From NCBI GenBank assembly GCA_024639405.1, contig JAHEIL010000001.1, forward strand, positions 62,001 to 126,000: 64,000 nucleotides of DNA, read 5' to 3'. Positions 25,605 through 35,017 of this stretch are shown here, piece after piece (the stretch's first letter is position 1; each line of letters starts with the position of its first letter). The position numbers and the translations under genes are program-made. The notes below the pieces were generated by a model that saw nothing but the letters and a program-made list of their open reading frames with translations, did not search any database and was not told where the DNA came from. Source of the DNA: Crocinitomicaceae bacterium (GTDB taxonomy: Bacteria; Bacteroidota; Bacteroidia; Flavobacteriales_D; Crocinitomicaceae).

Positions 25605-27248
25605 ATGGCAATTTCTAAAAAAGAACTTGAATTCAATAGCAATGAAGATCTTATGCGTTTAAAAATCACGCAATTAGAACGGACATTAGAAAAAATTTAC
25701 CTTGGTGGCGGTCAAAAACGTATTGACAAATTGCACGAAAGCGGAAAATTAACAGCTCGAGAACGAATAGATTTATTGCTTGACCCAGCCTCTGAAAGAT
25801 TTGAAGTCGGTGCAATTGCTGGATACGGAATGTATGAAGAACATGGAGGTTGTCCTGCAGGAGGTGTTGTTGTTGTAATAGGAAAAGTTTCTGGTAAGCA
25901 ATGTATTGTTGTCGCAAATGATGCAACAGTTAAAGCGGGAGCATGGTTTCCAATTACAGGAAAGAAAAATTTGAGAGCACAGGAAATTGCCATGGAAAAC
26001 CGCTTACCAATCATATACTTGGTTGATTCTGCAGGCGTATATTTACCAATGCAAGATGAAATTTTTCCAGACAAAGAACATTTCGGGCGAATTTTCAGAA
26101 ACAATGCTGTCATGAGCTCAATGGGAATAGTTCAGATTTCCGCTGTAATGGGAAGTTGTGTTGCTGGTGGAGCATATTTACCTATCATGTCTGATGAATC
26201 ATTGATAGTCAATAAAACTGGAACCATCTTTTTAGCAGGTTCGTATTTGGTTAAAGCAGCAATTGGTGAAACTATAGACAATGAAACCTTGGGTGGTGCA
26301 ACAACACAAACAGAAATTTCTGGTGTATGTGATTACAAAACAGAAACAGATGAAGAATGTTTGTCTACAATCCGACAATTAATGGATAAAATTGGTCAGC
26401 CACAAAATGCCGGATTTGACCGAAAAACGCCATCATTACCAAAGCACCCACTTAAAAACATTTATGGAATTGTTCCAAGTGATCGTTCTAAACCATATGA
26501 TACAAAAGAATTAATCGCCCACCTTGTAGATGATTCAGAATTTACGGAATACAAAGCAGATTATGGGAAATCAATAGTTTGTGGTTATGCAAGAATTGAT
26601 GGCTGGGCTGTTGGAATTGTTGCAAATCAACGTGAAATTATAAAAAATGCTAAAGGTGAAATGCAATTTGGAGGCGTAATTTATTCTGATTCTGCCGATA
26701 AATCAGCACGTTTCATTATGAATTGTAATCAAAAAAATATTCCATTAGTTTTCTTACAAGATGTTACAGGCTTCATGGTTGGTTCTAAAAGTGAACACGG
26801 AGGAATTATTAAAGATGGTGCGAAAATGGTCAATGCAATGGCAAATTCAGTTGTTCCTAAATTCACGGTTGTCGTAGGAAATTCATACGGTGCTGGGAAT
26901 TATGCGATGTGCGGTAAAGCGTACGATCCGAGATTGATTGTGGCATGGCCAACTGCAGAAATCGCTGTAATGAGTGGTGCTTCAGCTGCTAAAGTATTGA
27001 TGCAAATTGAAGTTGCTTCGTTAAAGGCAAAAGGAGAAATCATTACGCCAGAAAGAGAAAAAGAATTGTACGATACCATTAAAAATCGTTACGATGAACA
27101 AATTTCTCCTTATTATGCTGCAAGCCGAATATGGGTAGATGCTATTATTGATCCAGCAAAAACCAGAAATACCATTTCAATTGGAATAGAAATGGCCAAT
27201 CATAAAATTGCTGAAAAACCATACAATGTAGGTGTCATTCAAACTTGA
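25605..27248 (+). CDS. Acyl-CoA carboxylase carboxyltransferase (beta) subunit
   Basis: A 547-residue biotin-dependent carboxyltransferase of the propionyl-/methylcrotonyl-CoA carboxylase beta class. It transfers CO2 from carboxybiotin to an acyl-CoA. Both crotonase-like halves are present. The N-half has KLTARERIDLLLDP and the oxyanion region around SCVAGGAYLPIMSD. The C-half has FLQDVTGFMVGSKSE and the glycine-rich GNSYGAGNYAMCGKAY. The MCC-like N-terminus and pattern suggest methylcrotonyl- or another branched acyl-CoA, but the substrate cannot be fixed. No biotin carboxylase or carrier gene lies in the window. elaA and an M13 peptidase gene follow closely. Confidence 0.93.
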   Translation: MAISKKELEFNSNEDLMRLKITQLERTLEKIYLGGGQKRIDKLHESGKLTARERIDLLLDPASERFEVGAIAGYGMYEEHGGCPAGGVVVVIGKVSGKQCIVVANDATVKAGAWFPITGKKNLRAQEIAMENRLPIIYLVDSAGVYLPMQDEIFPDKEHFGRIFRNNAVMSSMGIVQISAVMGSCVAGGAYLPIMSDESLIVNKTGTIFLAGSYLVKAAIGETIDNETLGGATTQTEISGVCDYKTETDEECLSTIRQLMDKIGQPQNAGFDRKTPSLPKHPLKNIYGIVPSDRSKPYDTKELIAHLVDDSEFTEYKADYGKSIVCGYARIDGWAVGIVANQREIIKNAKGEMQFGGVIYSDSADKSARFIMNCNQKNIPLVFLQDVTGFMVGSKSEHGGIIKDGAKMVNAMANSVVPKFTVVVGNSYGAGNYAMCGKAYDPRLIVAWPTAEIAVMSGASAAKVLMQIEVASLKAKGEIITPEREKELYDTIKNRYDEQISPYYAASRIWVDAIIDPAKTRNTISIGIEMANHKIAEKPYNVGVIQT

Positions 27249-27252
27249 TGCA

Positions 27253-27699
27253 ATGAATTTTTTGATAAAAAAATTTAATGAATTAACAACAACCGAGCTG
27301 TATGCACTTTTGGCATTAAGATCCGAGGTGTTTGTTGTGGAACAAAATTGTGTTTACCAAGATTTAGATGGGATTGATCAACAATCTATTCATTTATTAT
27401 TTTACAATGAATTGGATTTGATAGGAACGTTGAGAATTGTACCGAAAGGTTTAATTTATAACGAGATCGCTATTGGGCGTGTCTGCCTAAGCAAAAAATT
27501 TCGATTAAAAGGAAATGGAAAAGCTCTAATGCAAGCAGGAATAGCTTACGTTATGAAAGAAGAAAAACAAGCAATACGCATTTCTGCTCAAGCGCATTTA
27601 GAAAAGTTTTATACACAATTAGGATTTGAATCCATTGGTAAAGCCTATTTAGAAGATGGGATCCCTCATTTAGAAATGTTATTAATAAAAAACTATTAA
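27253..27699 (+). CDS. elaA: ElaA-like GNAT N-acetyltransferase
   Basis: About 148 residues. The N-terminal pattern (FNELTTTELYALLALRSEVFVVEQNCVYQDLDGID) is that of ElaA, and the acetyl-CoA site is IGRVCLSKKFRLKGNGKALM. The acceptor substrate is unknown. I place the start at the ATG at 27253, four bases after the carboxyltransferase stop. A GTG at 27232 would extend it by seven residues and overlap that gene. It is the middle gene of a three-gene operon. Confidence 0.88.
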   Translation: MNFLIKKFNELTTTELYALLALRSEVFVVEQNCVYQDLDGIDQQSIHLLFYNELDLIGTLRIVPKGLIYNEIAIGRVCLSKKFRLKGNGKALMQAGIAYVMKEEKQAIRISAQAHLEKFYTQLGFESIGKAYLEDGIPHLEMLLIKNY

Positions 27700-27707
27700 A
27701 ATTACTT

Positions 27708-29759
27708 ATGAAAAAATCAATTTTTATAATATCAAGTATTGCTTTAATAAGCTCTTGTAAATCAATAGAAAACAATGATTTAAAGCATTCGATTAAAGAT
27801 AGAAAAGCAATGAGTTCTATCGATTTATCATATATGGATAAATCAATTAAACCAACTGATGACTTTTTTATGTTTTCAAATGGTGAATGGGTTAAAAACA
27901 ATCCTGTCCCACCATCTGAATCACGTTGGGGAAGTTTTAATGAGTTAGATAAAAACAATAAAGAAAAACTAACTCGGATATTAAGAGATTGCATGAACGC
28001 CACTACTACTGCTGGTCAAGATGAATTCATTCTAGGAAATTACTACCATTCAATGACAGATATGAATACTAGAAATTTTGTAGGTACAAAACCTATTAAG
28101 GATGAATTAGATCGAGTCATTAATCTTAAATCAAAAAGTGATATATCTACAATTATTGGTGAACACCACCGATTAGGAATTGGAAGTTTATTTTCATTTG
28201 GAGTTGGTCAAGATTTGAAAAACATTAATAAAAATATTGCATATATTGGGCAAGGAGGAATTGGATTACCTAATAAAGAATATTATACTAATGATAATAA
28301 AAAAGAAATATTAGAACGTTATAGAGCCCATATTTCTTCAATGTTCATTCTTTTAGATTACTCTGAAGCTGCAGCAACTCAAATGGCAAATGATGTAGTT
28401 CAATTTGAAAAAGAATTGGCAATTTTTATGATGAGTCCAGCACAATTAAGAATTCCAGAGAACACTTATAACAAAAAGTCAAAAGCAGAATGCCTTTCTT
28501 TTATGGGGGATTTAGTTGGTAAGTATTATTTTAATACAATTCAAATTTCAGAATTTGATTCAATTATTGTTTCTCAACCTGAATTTTTAATTAATACATC
28601 TACAATGATTAATTCTCAAAGTATTGATGTTTGGAAAAATTATTTACTGTGGAATGTAATCAATCATTATGCCGATAAATTAAGTGATGTTTTCGTTCAA
28701 AAGAATTTTGACTTTTACGGAAAAGTATTAAGCGGAAAAACGGAAATGAAACCAATTAATGAACGAGCAATTGATGAAATAACAAACAAAGAGTTTGGAG
28801 AGATTTTAGGTAAGTTATTTGTTAAAAATCATTTTTCACAAAATGCACAATCGAAAATTAATACAATGGTTGATAATTTGTTAGCTGTATTTAAAGAGCG
28901 TATTAAAAAACTCGATTGGATGACAGATGAAACTAAAAAAGAAGCTTTAAACAAATTAAATTCAATTGACAGAAAATTAGGATTCCCTTCAAAATGGGAA
29001 GATTATTCAGAATTGTTATTTGAACCAAAGTGGTATGTTGCAAATGTAAACCTTGAAAGCATTTATTCGCATAAAAAAAACATGCAAGAATTAAACAAAC
29101 CTGTTGATAAAGAAAAATGGGGAATGCCAGCTCATATGGTAAATGCATATTACCATCCTTTATTAAATGAAATCGCTTTTCCGGCGGGAATTATGCAAGC
29201 TCCGTTTTTTGATGAAAACGCTGAAGATGCTGTAAACTATGGAAGAATAGGTATGGTGATTGGTCATGAATTTACTCATGGATTTGATGATATGGGGTCA
29301 AAATTTGCAGCTGATGGTAGTTTTAAAAATTGGTGGTCGGAAGTTGACCGTGTTGCTTTTGAGAAAAAAACACAACAATTAGGCGCAACATTTGCTGATT
29401 TTTGTCCGATTGAAGGTCATTGTGTGAATCCTGATTTAACAATGGGAGAAAATATTGCAGATTTAGGAGGTTTAACAATGGCATATTATGCATATACTAA
29501 AACATCAGATTTTAAAGACGGTAAAGTCATAAATGGATTCACTCCTGCTCAACGCTTTTTTATCGCTTATGCACAATTGTGGAAAATCAATTATACACCT
29601 GAAGAAATGAAAAACAGAATTGCGAATGATCCACATTCTCCAGGAATGTATCGTGTTAATGGTCCTTTGAAAAATTGCCCTGAATTTTTTGAAGCCTTCT
29701 CAATTCCAGAAGGAAGTAAAATGAGAAATCCCTTACAAAAAGTAGCAAGAATATGGTAA
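27708..29759 (+). CDS. M13 family metallopeptidase (neprilysin-like lipoprotein)
   Basis: A 683-residue zinc endopeptidase. The N-terminus is a lipoprotein signal (ALISSCKS), so it is probably attached to the periplasmic side of a membrane. The zinc site is complete: HEFTH at residues 520-524 and the third ligand Glu581 in ENIADLGG. The substrate-binding NAYYHPLLNEIAFPAGI and the C-terminal W at the end of VARIW are family hallmarks. It would degrade small peptides outside the cytoplasm. The operon ends here with a strong terminator. Confidence 0.96.
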   Translation: MKKSIFIISSIALISSCKSIENNDLKHSIKDRKAMSSIDLSYMDKSIKPTDDFFMFSNGEWVKNNPVPPSESRWGSFNELDKNNKEKLTRILRDCMNATTTAGQDEFILGNYYHSMTDMNTRNFVGTKPIKDELDRVINLKSKSDISTIIGEHHRLGIGSLFSFGVGQDLKNINKNIAYIGQGGIGLPNKEYYTNDNKKEILERYRAHISSMFILLDYSEAAATQMANDVVQFEKELAIFMMSPAQLRIPENTYNKKSKAECLSFMGDLVGKYYFNTIQISEFDSIIVSQPEFLINTSTMINSQSIDVWKNYLLWNVINHYADKLSDVFVQKNFDFYGKVLSGKTEMKPINERAIDEITNKEFGEILGKLFVKNHFSQNAQSKINTMVDNLLAVFKERIKKLDWMTDETKKEALNKLNSIDRKLGFPSKWEDYSELLFEPKWYVANVNLESIYSHKKNMQELNKPVDKEKWGMPAHMVNAYYHPLLNEIAFPAGIMQAPFFDENAEDAVNYGRIGMVIGHEFTHGFDDMGSKFAADGSFKNWWSEVDRVAFEKKTQQLGATFADFCPIEGHCVNPDLTMGENIADLGGLTMAYYAYTKTSDFKDGKVINGFTPAQRFFIAYAQLWKINYTPEEMKNRIANDPHSPGMYRVNGPLKNCPEFFEAFSIPEGSKMRNPLQKVARIW

Positions 29760-29760
29760 T

Positions 29761-29790
29761 AAAAAAGCCTTCCATTTGGAAGGCTTTTTT
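29761..29790. terminator. Bidirectional terminator between the M13 peptidase and msrA
   Basis: A near-perfect hairpin: AAAAAAGCCTTCC (29761-29773) pairs with GGAAGGCTTTTTT (29778-29790) around ATTT. It serves both converging transcripts. Confidence 0.92.
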
Positions 29791-29802
29791 ATGTTTATTT
29801 TT

Positions 29803-30333
29803 TTACTTCAATCGATCTTCAAATACCTTTTTGAATTTCTCATATTTTGGCCGAACCACCATCTGACAATATGTATTCTGAGGGTTTAAAGCCAAATAAT
29901 TATGGTGGTATTGTTCGGCTTCAAAATAATTATTGAATGCAACGATTTCTGTCACAATCGATTTATCCCAAATAGCTGCATTCTCTAATTTCTGTTTTAC
30001 ACTTTCAGCTGTCGCTTTTTGAATATCATCATGAAAGAAAATGACTGATCTGTATTGTGTACCAATATCATTTCCTTGACGATTTAATTGTGTTGGGTCA
30101 TGCACAAACCAAAAAACCTCTAACAATTCATCAAAATTAATTAATGCATCATCGTAGATTACATGGGCCACTTCAGCATGACCAGTTGTACCCTCACAAA
30201 CTTGTTTGTATGTTGGATTCATAACATGGCCTCCAGCGTAACCAGGTACTACTGAAATTACTCCTTTCAATTCGCTAAAGCACGCTTCTACGCACCAAAA
30301 ACACCCAGCTCCAAATGTTGCTTCTTTTTCCAT
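29803..30333 (-). CDS. msrA: Peptide-methionine (S)-S-oxide reductase MsrA
   Basis: Reduces methionine S-sulfoxide in proteins. It is 176 residues long. The catalytic Cys11 is in GAGCFWC. The motifs PGYAGGHVMNPTYKQVCEGTTGHAE and DPTQLNRQGNDIGTQYRS are intact. A further Cys lies near the C-terminus (TYCQMVVRPKYEKF) and is a candidate recycling cysteine. No signal peptide is present, so it is cytoplasmic. It starts three bases after ffh and is probably cotranscribed with it. Confidence 0.97.
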   Translation of the reverse strand: MEKEATFGAGCFWCVEACFSELKGVISVVPGYAGGHVMNPTYKQVCEGTTGHAEVAHVIYDDALINFDELLEVFWFVHDPTQLNRQGNDIGTQYRSVIFFHDDIQKATAESVKQKLENAAIWDKSIVTEIVAFNNYFEAEQYHHNYLALNPQNTYCQMVVRPKYEKFKKVFEDRLK

Positions 30334-30336
30334 GTT

Positions 30337-31686
30337 TTACATCCCAGGGATTCCGCCACCCATTCCTTTCATTTGTTTCATCATGCTCATCATGTTTTTT
30401 GGATTACTCATCATTTTCATCATTTTCTTAGTATCCTCAAACTGTTTCATAAGCTTGTTCACTTCTTGAATATTTGTACCACTACCTTTAGCCAAGCGAT
30501 TTTTGCGTTGACCATTAATCAAAGCTGGGTTAGATCGTTCTTTAGGTGTCATAGAAAGAATGATTGCTTCAATATGCTTGAAGGCATCATCCTGAATGTC
30601 AACATCTTTCATGGCTTTTCCCATTCCAGGAATCATACCCATCAAATCTTTAACATTTCCCATTTTTTTGATTTGTTGCAACTGACCTAAAAAATCGTTG
30701 AAATCAAATTGATCTTTTTGTATACGTTTTTGTAGTTTACGTGCTTCTTCTTCATTGAATTGTTCTTGCGCTCGTTCCACCAACGACACGACATCCCCCA
30801 TTCCAAGAATACGATCAGCCATACGTTTAGGATAAAACACATCCAACGCATCCATTTTTTCACCCGTACCTACAAATTTGATTGGTTTTTCAACTACAGC
30901 TTTAATCGACAAAGCGGCTCCACCTCTTGTGTCACCATCTAACTTTGTAAGGACAACTCCATCAAAATTAATTTTTTCATTGAATGCTTTGGCTGTTAAA
31001 ACAGCATCTTGACCCGTCATTGAATCAACAACAAACAATGTTTCAGTTGGTTGAATCGCTTCTTTAACACGCGCGATTTCATTCATCATTTGTTCGTCAA
31101 TCGCCAAACGACCTGCAGTATCTACAATTACAACATTGAAACCTTTGCTTTTAGCATGTTGAACTGCAGCTTGTGCAATTTTTACTGGATCTTTTTCTTC
31201 TTTATTTGAAAATACTTCAATATTCAACTGTTCACCTAAAACATGTAACTGATCTATAGCAGCAGGACGATAAACATCACACGCAACCAATAATACATTT
31301 TTTCCTTTTTTAGTTTTAAGGTAATTCGCTAATTTACCAGAGAAAGTTGTTTTACCTGAACCTTGTAAACCTGACATCAATACAATTCCAGGATTTCCTT
31401 TTACATCGATTTCAGATTCATTTCCCCCCATTAATTCTACCAATTCCTCGTGGCAGATTTTAATCATTAATTGTCCAGGTGAAACCGCTGTAAGTACATT
31501 TCTTCCTAATGCTTTTTCTTTTACAATTGTTGTAAAATCTTTAGCTGTTTTAAAATTCACATCGGCATCTAATAAGGCACGACGTACTTCTTTTAATGTT
31601 TCAGCAACATTAATTTCAGTGATTTGTCCTTGACCTTTTAATACTTTAAACGCTCTTTCGAATTTGTCGGTAAGATTTTCAAACAT
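30337..31686 (-). CDS. ffh: Signal recognition particle protein Ffh
   Basis: The SRP GTPase, which binds signal sequences on the ribosome and delivers them to FtsY at the membrane. It is 449 residues long. N domain: residues 1-85. G domain: GLQGSGKTTFSGKLA (G1), DVYRPAAIDQL, DTAGRL (G3), TKLDGDTRGGAALS (G4). The C-terminal methionine-rich M domain begins at about residue 300 and ends in GGGIPGM. The -7 box is weak (TAATTTCG on the minus strand). Confidence 0.97.
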   Translation of the reverse strand: MFENLTDKFERAFKVLKGQGQITEINVAETLKEVRRALLDADVNFKTAKDFTTIVKEKALGRNVLTAVSPGQLMIKICHEELVELMGGNESEIDVKGNPGIVLMSGLQGSGKTTFSGKLANYLKTKKGKNVLLVACDVYRPAAIDQLHVLGEQLNIEVFSNKEEKDPVKIAQAAVQHAKSKGFNVVIVDTAGRLAIDEQMMNEIARVKEAIQPTETLFVVDSMTGQDAVLTAKAFNEKINFDGVVLTKLDGDTRGGAALSIKAVVEKPIKFVGTGEKMDALDVFYPKRMADRILGMGDVVSLVERAQEQFNEEEARKLQKRIQKDQFDFNDFLGQLQQIKKMGNVKDLMGMIPGMGKAMKDVDIQDDAFKHIEAIILSMTPKERSNPALINGQRKNRLAKGSGTNIQEVNKLMKQFEDTKKMMKMMSNPKNMMSMMKQMKGMGGGIPGM

Positions 31687-31762
31687 TTTATTTCAATTTT
31701 AGAGTGCGAAATTAGCGATATTTTGTGGCATCAGCAAATAAATAAAATACAGAAAAACTGAT

Positions 31763-33709
31763 TTATTCAACTGCTGAAGTATTTAATTTACTGTGTTTTT
31801 TACTATAGCCAAAATAAACTAATAATCCAACGATTAACCAAACACCGAAACCTATCCAATTGGAAACATTTAATTCGCTCATCATGTACAAACAACTAAT
31901 TAAACCCAACATTGGAATTAAAGATAAATTATGTGTTACAGACAAAAAAGTTAATAATAAAGTGATTATTAGAAAAATGTAAGTAGGAATTTTATGTTGA
32001 AATAAATCAAATCCAGCTTCATAATAATTTTCTTCATTGATATTAGAGGCTTTTAAAATCTGTACAACTTCAGTTGGATTTAAATTAGACAAAAAAGATT
32101 CAACATCATTATTAGCTTTAAACTTTTGAGGTGAATAGGCTGCGCACTGCTGTTTGACCTTATTAATTTCATTGATATTCAAAGAGCTAATAACATTTTC
32201 GACTGTACTTATTTTTCGTTCATTAGTTAAAAACGATACTGTCTCTTTCTTGTAGTTCGTAAGAGCAACTACTATTCCAATTAATAACAAAATAGGCATT
32301 ACATATTTCCCATTAATATAGGGCGTTTTAAATTTACCTCTTGGAATATTTGGTTTGTTTTGAAGGAATAAAACCCCTCCACAAACAACCACAAAAGCAA
32401 ACAATGTTCCGATACTACATAAATCAGTAACTGTTGTTAAATTCAAGAACAAGGCTGGAACAGCAACAACAAAACCAACTACTATCGTAGAAAAAGAGGG
32501 TGTTTTAAATTTTGGATGAATTTTAGAAAAGCGCTTCGGAAGTAAACCATCGCGACTCATGCTCATCCAGATTCTTGGTTGTCCCATTTGAAAAACTAAC
32601 AACACGCTTGCCATTGCAATCACTGCGCTAAATGCAATTATTCCAGACAGCCATTTAATGTTTAATTTTTGAAAAACATATGCTAAAGGATCTCCAACAT
32701 TTAATTCCGTATAATTAACCATTCCTGTAAGAATCAAAGCGATTACAATATACAATATTGTACAAATAATAATAGCCCACATCATACCTCTTGGTAAATC
32801 ACGTTGCGGGTCTTTACATTCTTCTGCTGTTGTTGAAATAGCATCAAAACCAATATACGCAAAGAAAACAGCAGAAACACCTTTTAAAACGCCTGAAATA
32901 CCATTTGGTGCAAACGGGTTCCAATTATCTGTATCTACATAAAAAATTCCAACAGCAATCACTAACAATATAATTGCCAACTTCACAATAACCATAAAAT
33001 TACTTGCGTTTTTAGACTCTTTCATTCCTCTATAAACTAACCAAGTGATAAAAACAATTATCCCCAAAGCAGGAATATCCGCAACGAAATGAAAACCACC
33101 TAATTTTGGAGCGGCATTCCAAGCAAGAAAAGCATCTTGTAAATTCGCTTCTAATTGTGAGAAAATTTTTCCGCCTTGAACTAATCTTACAGCTTCATTA
33201 TGACCGTTTAACGCTGAAAAATAATCCATTTGAATCCATTTTGGCAATGAGATTCCATGAATATTTAAAAAATCAATGTTGATGCTTTCTAAAAATCCTG
33301 TAAAATAATCACTCCAAGAAATGGCAACTGTTATATTTCCAATGGCATATTCCATGATTAATGCCCAACCAATAATCCATGCGATAATTTCACCAAATGC
33401 AACATACGAATACGTATAAGCACTTCCAGAAACAGGAACCATAGACGCGAATTCAGCGTACGCAAATGCTGCAAATCCACAAGCAATAGCGGTAAAAATA
33501 AATAAAAAGATCACTGCTGGTCCTCCATCAAAACTTGCTTTTCCAATTGTACTGAAAATACCTGCTCCAATAATTGCTGCAATACCAAAAGCTGCTAAAT
33601 CTCTTACACCTAAATGCTTCCCTAGTGAACCATGTCCATCTTCATTTTGACCAGCTTCAACTTGTTTCAACAGTTGATGAATGTCTTTTTTACGAAAGAG
33701 ATTTTTCAT
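31763..33709 (-). CDS. APC-family amino-acid permease with a large C-terminal loop insertion
   Basis: A 648-residue inner-membrane transporter of the cationic-amino-acid-transporter-like APC group. The first helix has the unwound substrate site GAGIFSTIG, and AYIGFDAISTTAEECKDP is the family's TM6 region with the following loop. About 12-14 membrane helices are visible. An insertion of about 80 residues (approximately 488-570, starting at TNERKISTVENVISS) is hydrophilic and helical. It separates two late helices and makes the protein longer than typical relatives. Substrate probably amino acids; which one cannot be told. Confidence 0.9.
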   Translation of the reverse strand: MKNLFRKKDIHQLLKQVEAGQNEDGHGSLGKHLGVRDLAAFGIAAIIGAGIFSTIGKASFDGGPAVIFLFIFTAIACGFAAFAYAEFASMVPVSGSAYTYSYVAFGEIIAWIIGWALIMEYAIGNITVAISWSDYFTGFLESINIDFLNIHGISLPKWIQMDYFSALNGHNEAVRLVQGGKIFSQLEANLQDAFLAWNAAPKLGGFHFVADIPALGIIVFITWLVYRGMKESKNASNFMVIVKLAIILLVIAVGIFYVDTDNWNPFAPNGISGVLKGVSAVFFAYIGFDAISTTAEECKDPQRDLPRGMMWAIIICTILYIVIALILTGMVNYTELNVGDPLAYVFQKLNIKWLSGIIAFSAVIAMASVLLVFQMGQPRIWMSMSRDGLLPKRFSKIHPKFKTPSFSTIVVGFVVAVPALFLNLTTVTDLCSIGTLFAFVVVCGGVLFLQNKPNIPRGKFKTPYINGKYVMPILLLIGIVVALTNYKKETVSFLTNERKISTVENVISSLNINEINKVKQQCAAYSPQKFKANNDVESFLSNLNPTEVVQILKASNINEENYYEAGFDLFQHKIPTYIFLIITLLLTFLSVTHNLSLIPMLGLISCLYMMSELNVSNWIGFGVWLIVGLLVYFGYSKKHSKLNTSAVE

Positions 33710-33883
33710 TTTTAATATTCAGTTTGATTTTTAAAAGCTAAAACTAACAAAAAACTTTTACCTATTTGATCAATAAAGTAGAATTCCAACTAAAAAAAAT
33801 AGAAATTATTTTTATGAGATTAACTATGCGAATATTATGAATACAAAGAAAATTATACTAATTTTGATTTAAATCTTTTTACT

Positions 33884-34939
33884 ATGAAAAAACAATTATT
33901 TATTATTGCTACATTGATAAGTTCTATTTCTTTTGGACAATCGTTAACACAAGCAAATGAACCTGCAATCGGACAATCAATACAAATGTATGTTTGTGAC
34001 ACAACTGTTAGTAATTTAGCAACTGTAATGGGTAATAACGTAACGTGGGATTACTCTAACATCGTAAGTGATGGTGGCGCAACAAGTTTAATTGATATTG
34101 TCAGCGCGGCACAAACTACTAATGGTGCGTTTTTTCAAAATTCAACAAAAGCAATTTCTTTTCAAGGCGCTCTGTTAAATTATATTTCTTCAACGCCAAC
34201 GCAACGTTTGTCTCAAGGTTTTGTTTTCAATGATGCTGTGTTAGGAGATGTAGTTGCTGATTTCAATGCTAACAGTGAAAAAGTTGTAGCATATCCGTTT
34301 TCTTTGGGTAACTCTGTAACAGATAATTTTAATGGAACAATTTCATTTACATTCAATGGTGGTTTACAAACTCCTACTTGTACAGGGAATTCATTAGCGA
34401 AAATTGATGGACAAGGAACACTTAAATTACCAAGTAATACAAATTTATCCGATGTGATACGTTATGTGTTAATTGATACGATTTTTACACAAGTTTCAAT
34501 TTTACCATTCCCATTTCCAGCTTCTGACATTCAAATTATCAGAAAACAATATGAATATTATAATTTAACTGCAACTTCTTTACCAGTTTTTGTATATACA
34601 TCAATTGATGTGCTTCAGTCAGGATCTTCAACACCTTTGGTTAGTCAGAAAAACATTTTATCTTCTGTTCAACCAACGAATACATCTGGCTTAAACGAAC
34701 AAGAAAAATCAACTTTTTTAGTATACCCAAACCCAACAAATGGTGAATTAAATATAATTGATTCATTTAATGGTTCAACTACTTTATGTGTAATTGATCA
34801 AACTGGAAGAGTTGTACTTTCAAAAAATACGATTAAGGCAGCTGAAATTTTAGATTTAAGTTCTTTGAAAAAAGGAATGTATACTGTCTTATTTCAATCT
34901 GATGATTCTGTTTCCTCACAAAAAATAATTCTTGAGTAA
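33884..34939 (+). CDS. T9SS-secreted protein with C-terminal sorting domain
   Basis: A 351-residue protein with a signal peptide (ISSISFGQ) and a C-terminal type A sorting domain (about residues 279-351). That domain starts FLVYPNPTNGELNI and ends with a DLSSLKKGMYTVLFQ strand, the usual form recognised by the type IX secretion machinery. The passenger (about residues 20-275) is beta-rich, starting with QANEPAIGQSIQMYVCDT, and has no catalytic motif I recognise. It is probably displayed on or released from the cell surface. Confidence 0.88.
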   Translation: MKKQLFIIATLISSISFGQSLTQANEPAIGQSIQMYVCDTTVSNLATVMGNNVTWDYSNIVSDGGATSLIDIVSAAQTTNGAFFQNSTKAISFQGALLNYISSTPTQRLSQGFVFNDAVLGDVVADFNANSEKVVAYPFSLGNSVTDNFNGTISFTFNGGLQTPTCTGNSLAKIDGQGTLKLPSNTNLSDVIRYVLIDTIFTQVSILPFPFPASDIQIIRKQYEYYNLTATSLPVFVYTSIDVLQSGSSTPLVSQKNILSSVQPTNTSGLNEQEKSTFLVYPNPTNGELNIIDSFNGSTTLCVIDQTGRVVLSKNTIKAAEILDLSSLKKGMYTVLFQSDDSVSSQKIILE

Positions 34940-34960
34940 GATTCATCCTCTATCCTATTT

Positions 34961-34991
34961 ACCGTCTGATAAAAATCAGGCGGTTTTTTTT
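34961..34991 (+). terminator. Rho-independent terminator after the T9SS protein gene
   Basis: A 10-base stem (ACCGTCTGAT with ATCAGGCGGT, one G-T pair) closes an AAAA loop and is followed by eight T. Confidence 0.9.
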
Positions 34992-35017
34992 GTTATAATT
35001 GTTACAAAATCTTAATC

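Noticed and set aside
25712-26113. 133-residue minus-strand open frame opposite the carboxyltransferase
   Set aside because: Antisense to a strongly conserved gene; composition is that of a reverse-complement shadow.
27551-28003. 150-residue minus-strand open frame opposite elaA and the M13 gene
   Set aside because: It lies antisense to two well-supported genes, spans their junction and has no recognisable domain; a shadow frame.
10962-29759. M1 and M13 peptidases as a single peptide-processing system
   Set aside because: They lie 14 kb apart in separate operons; nothing in the sequence links them.
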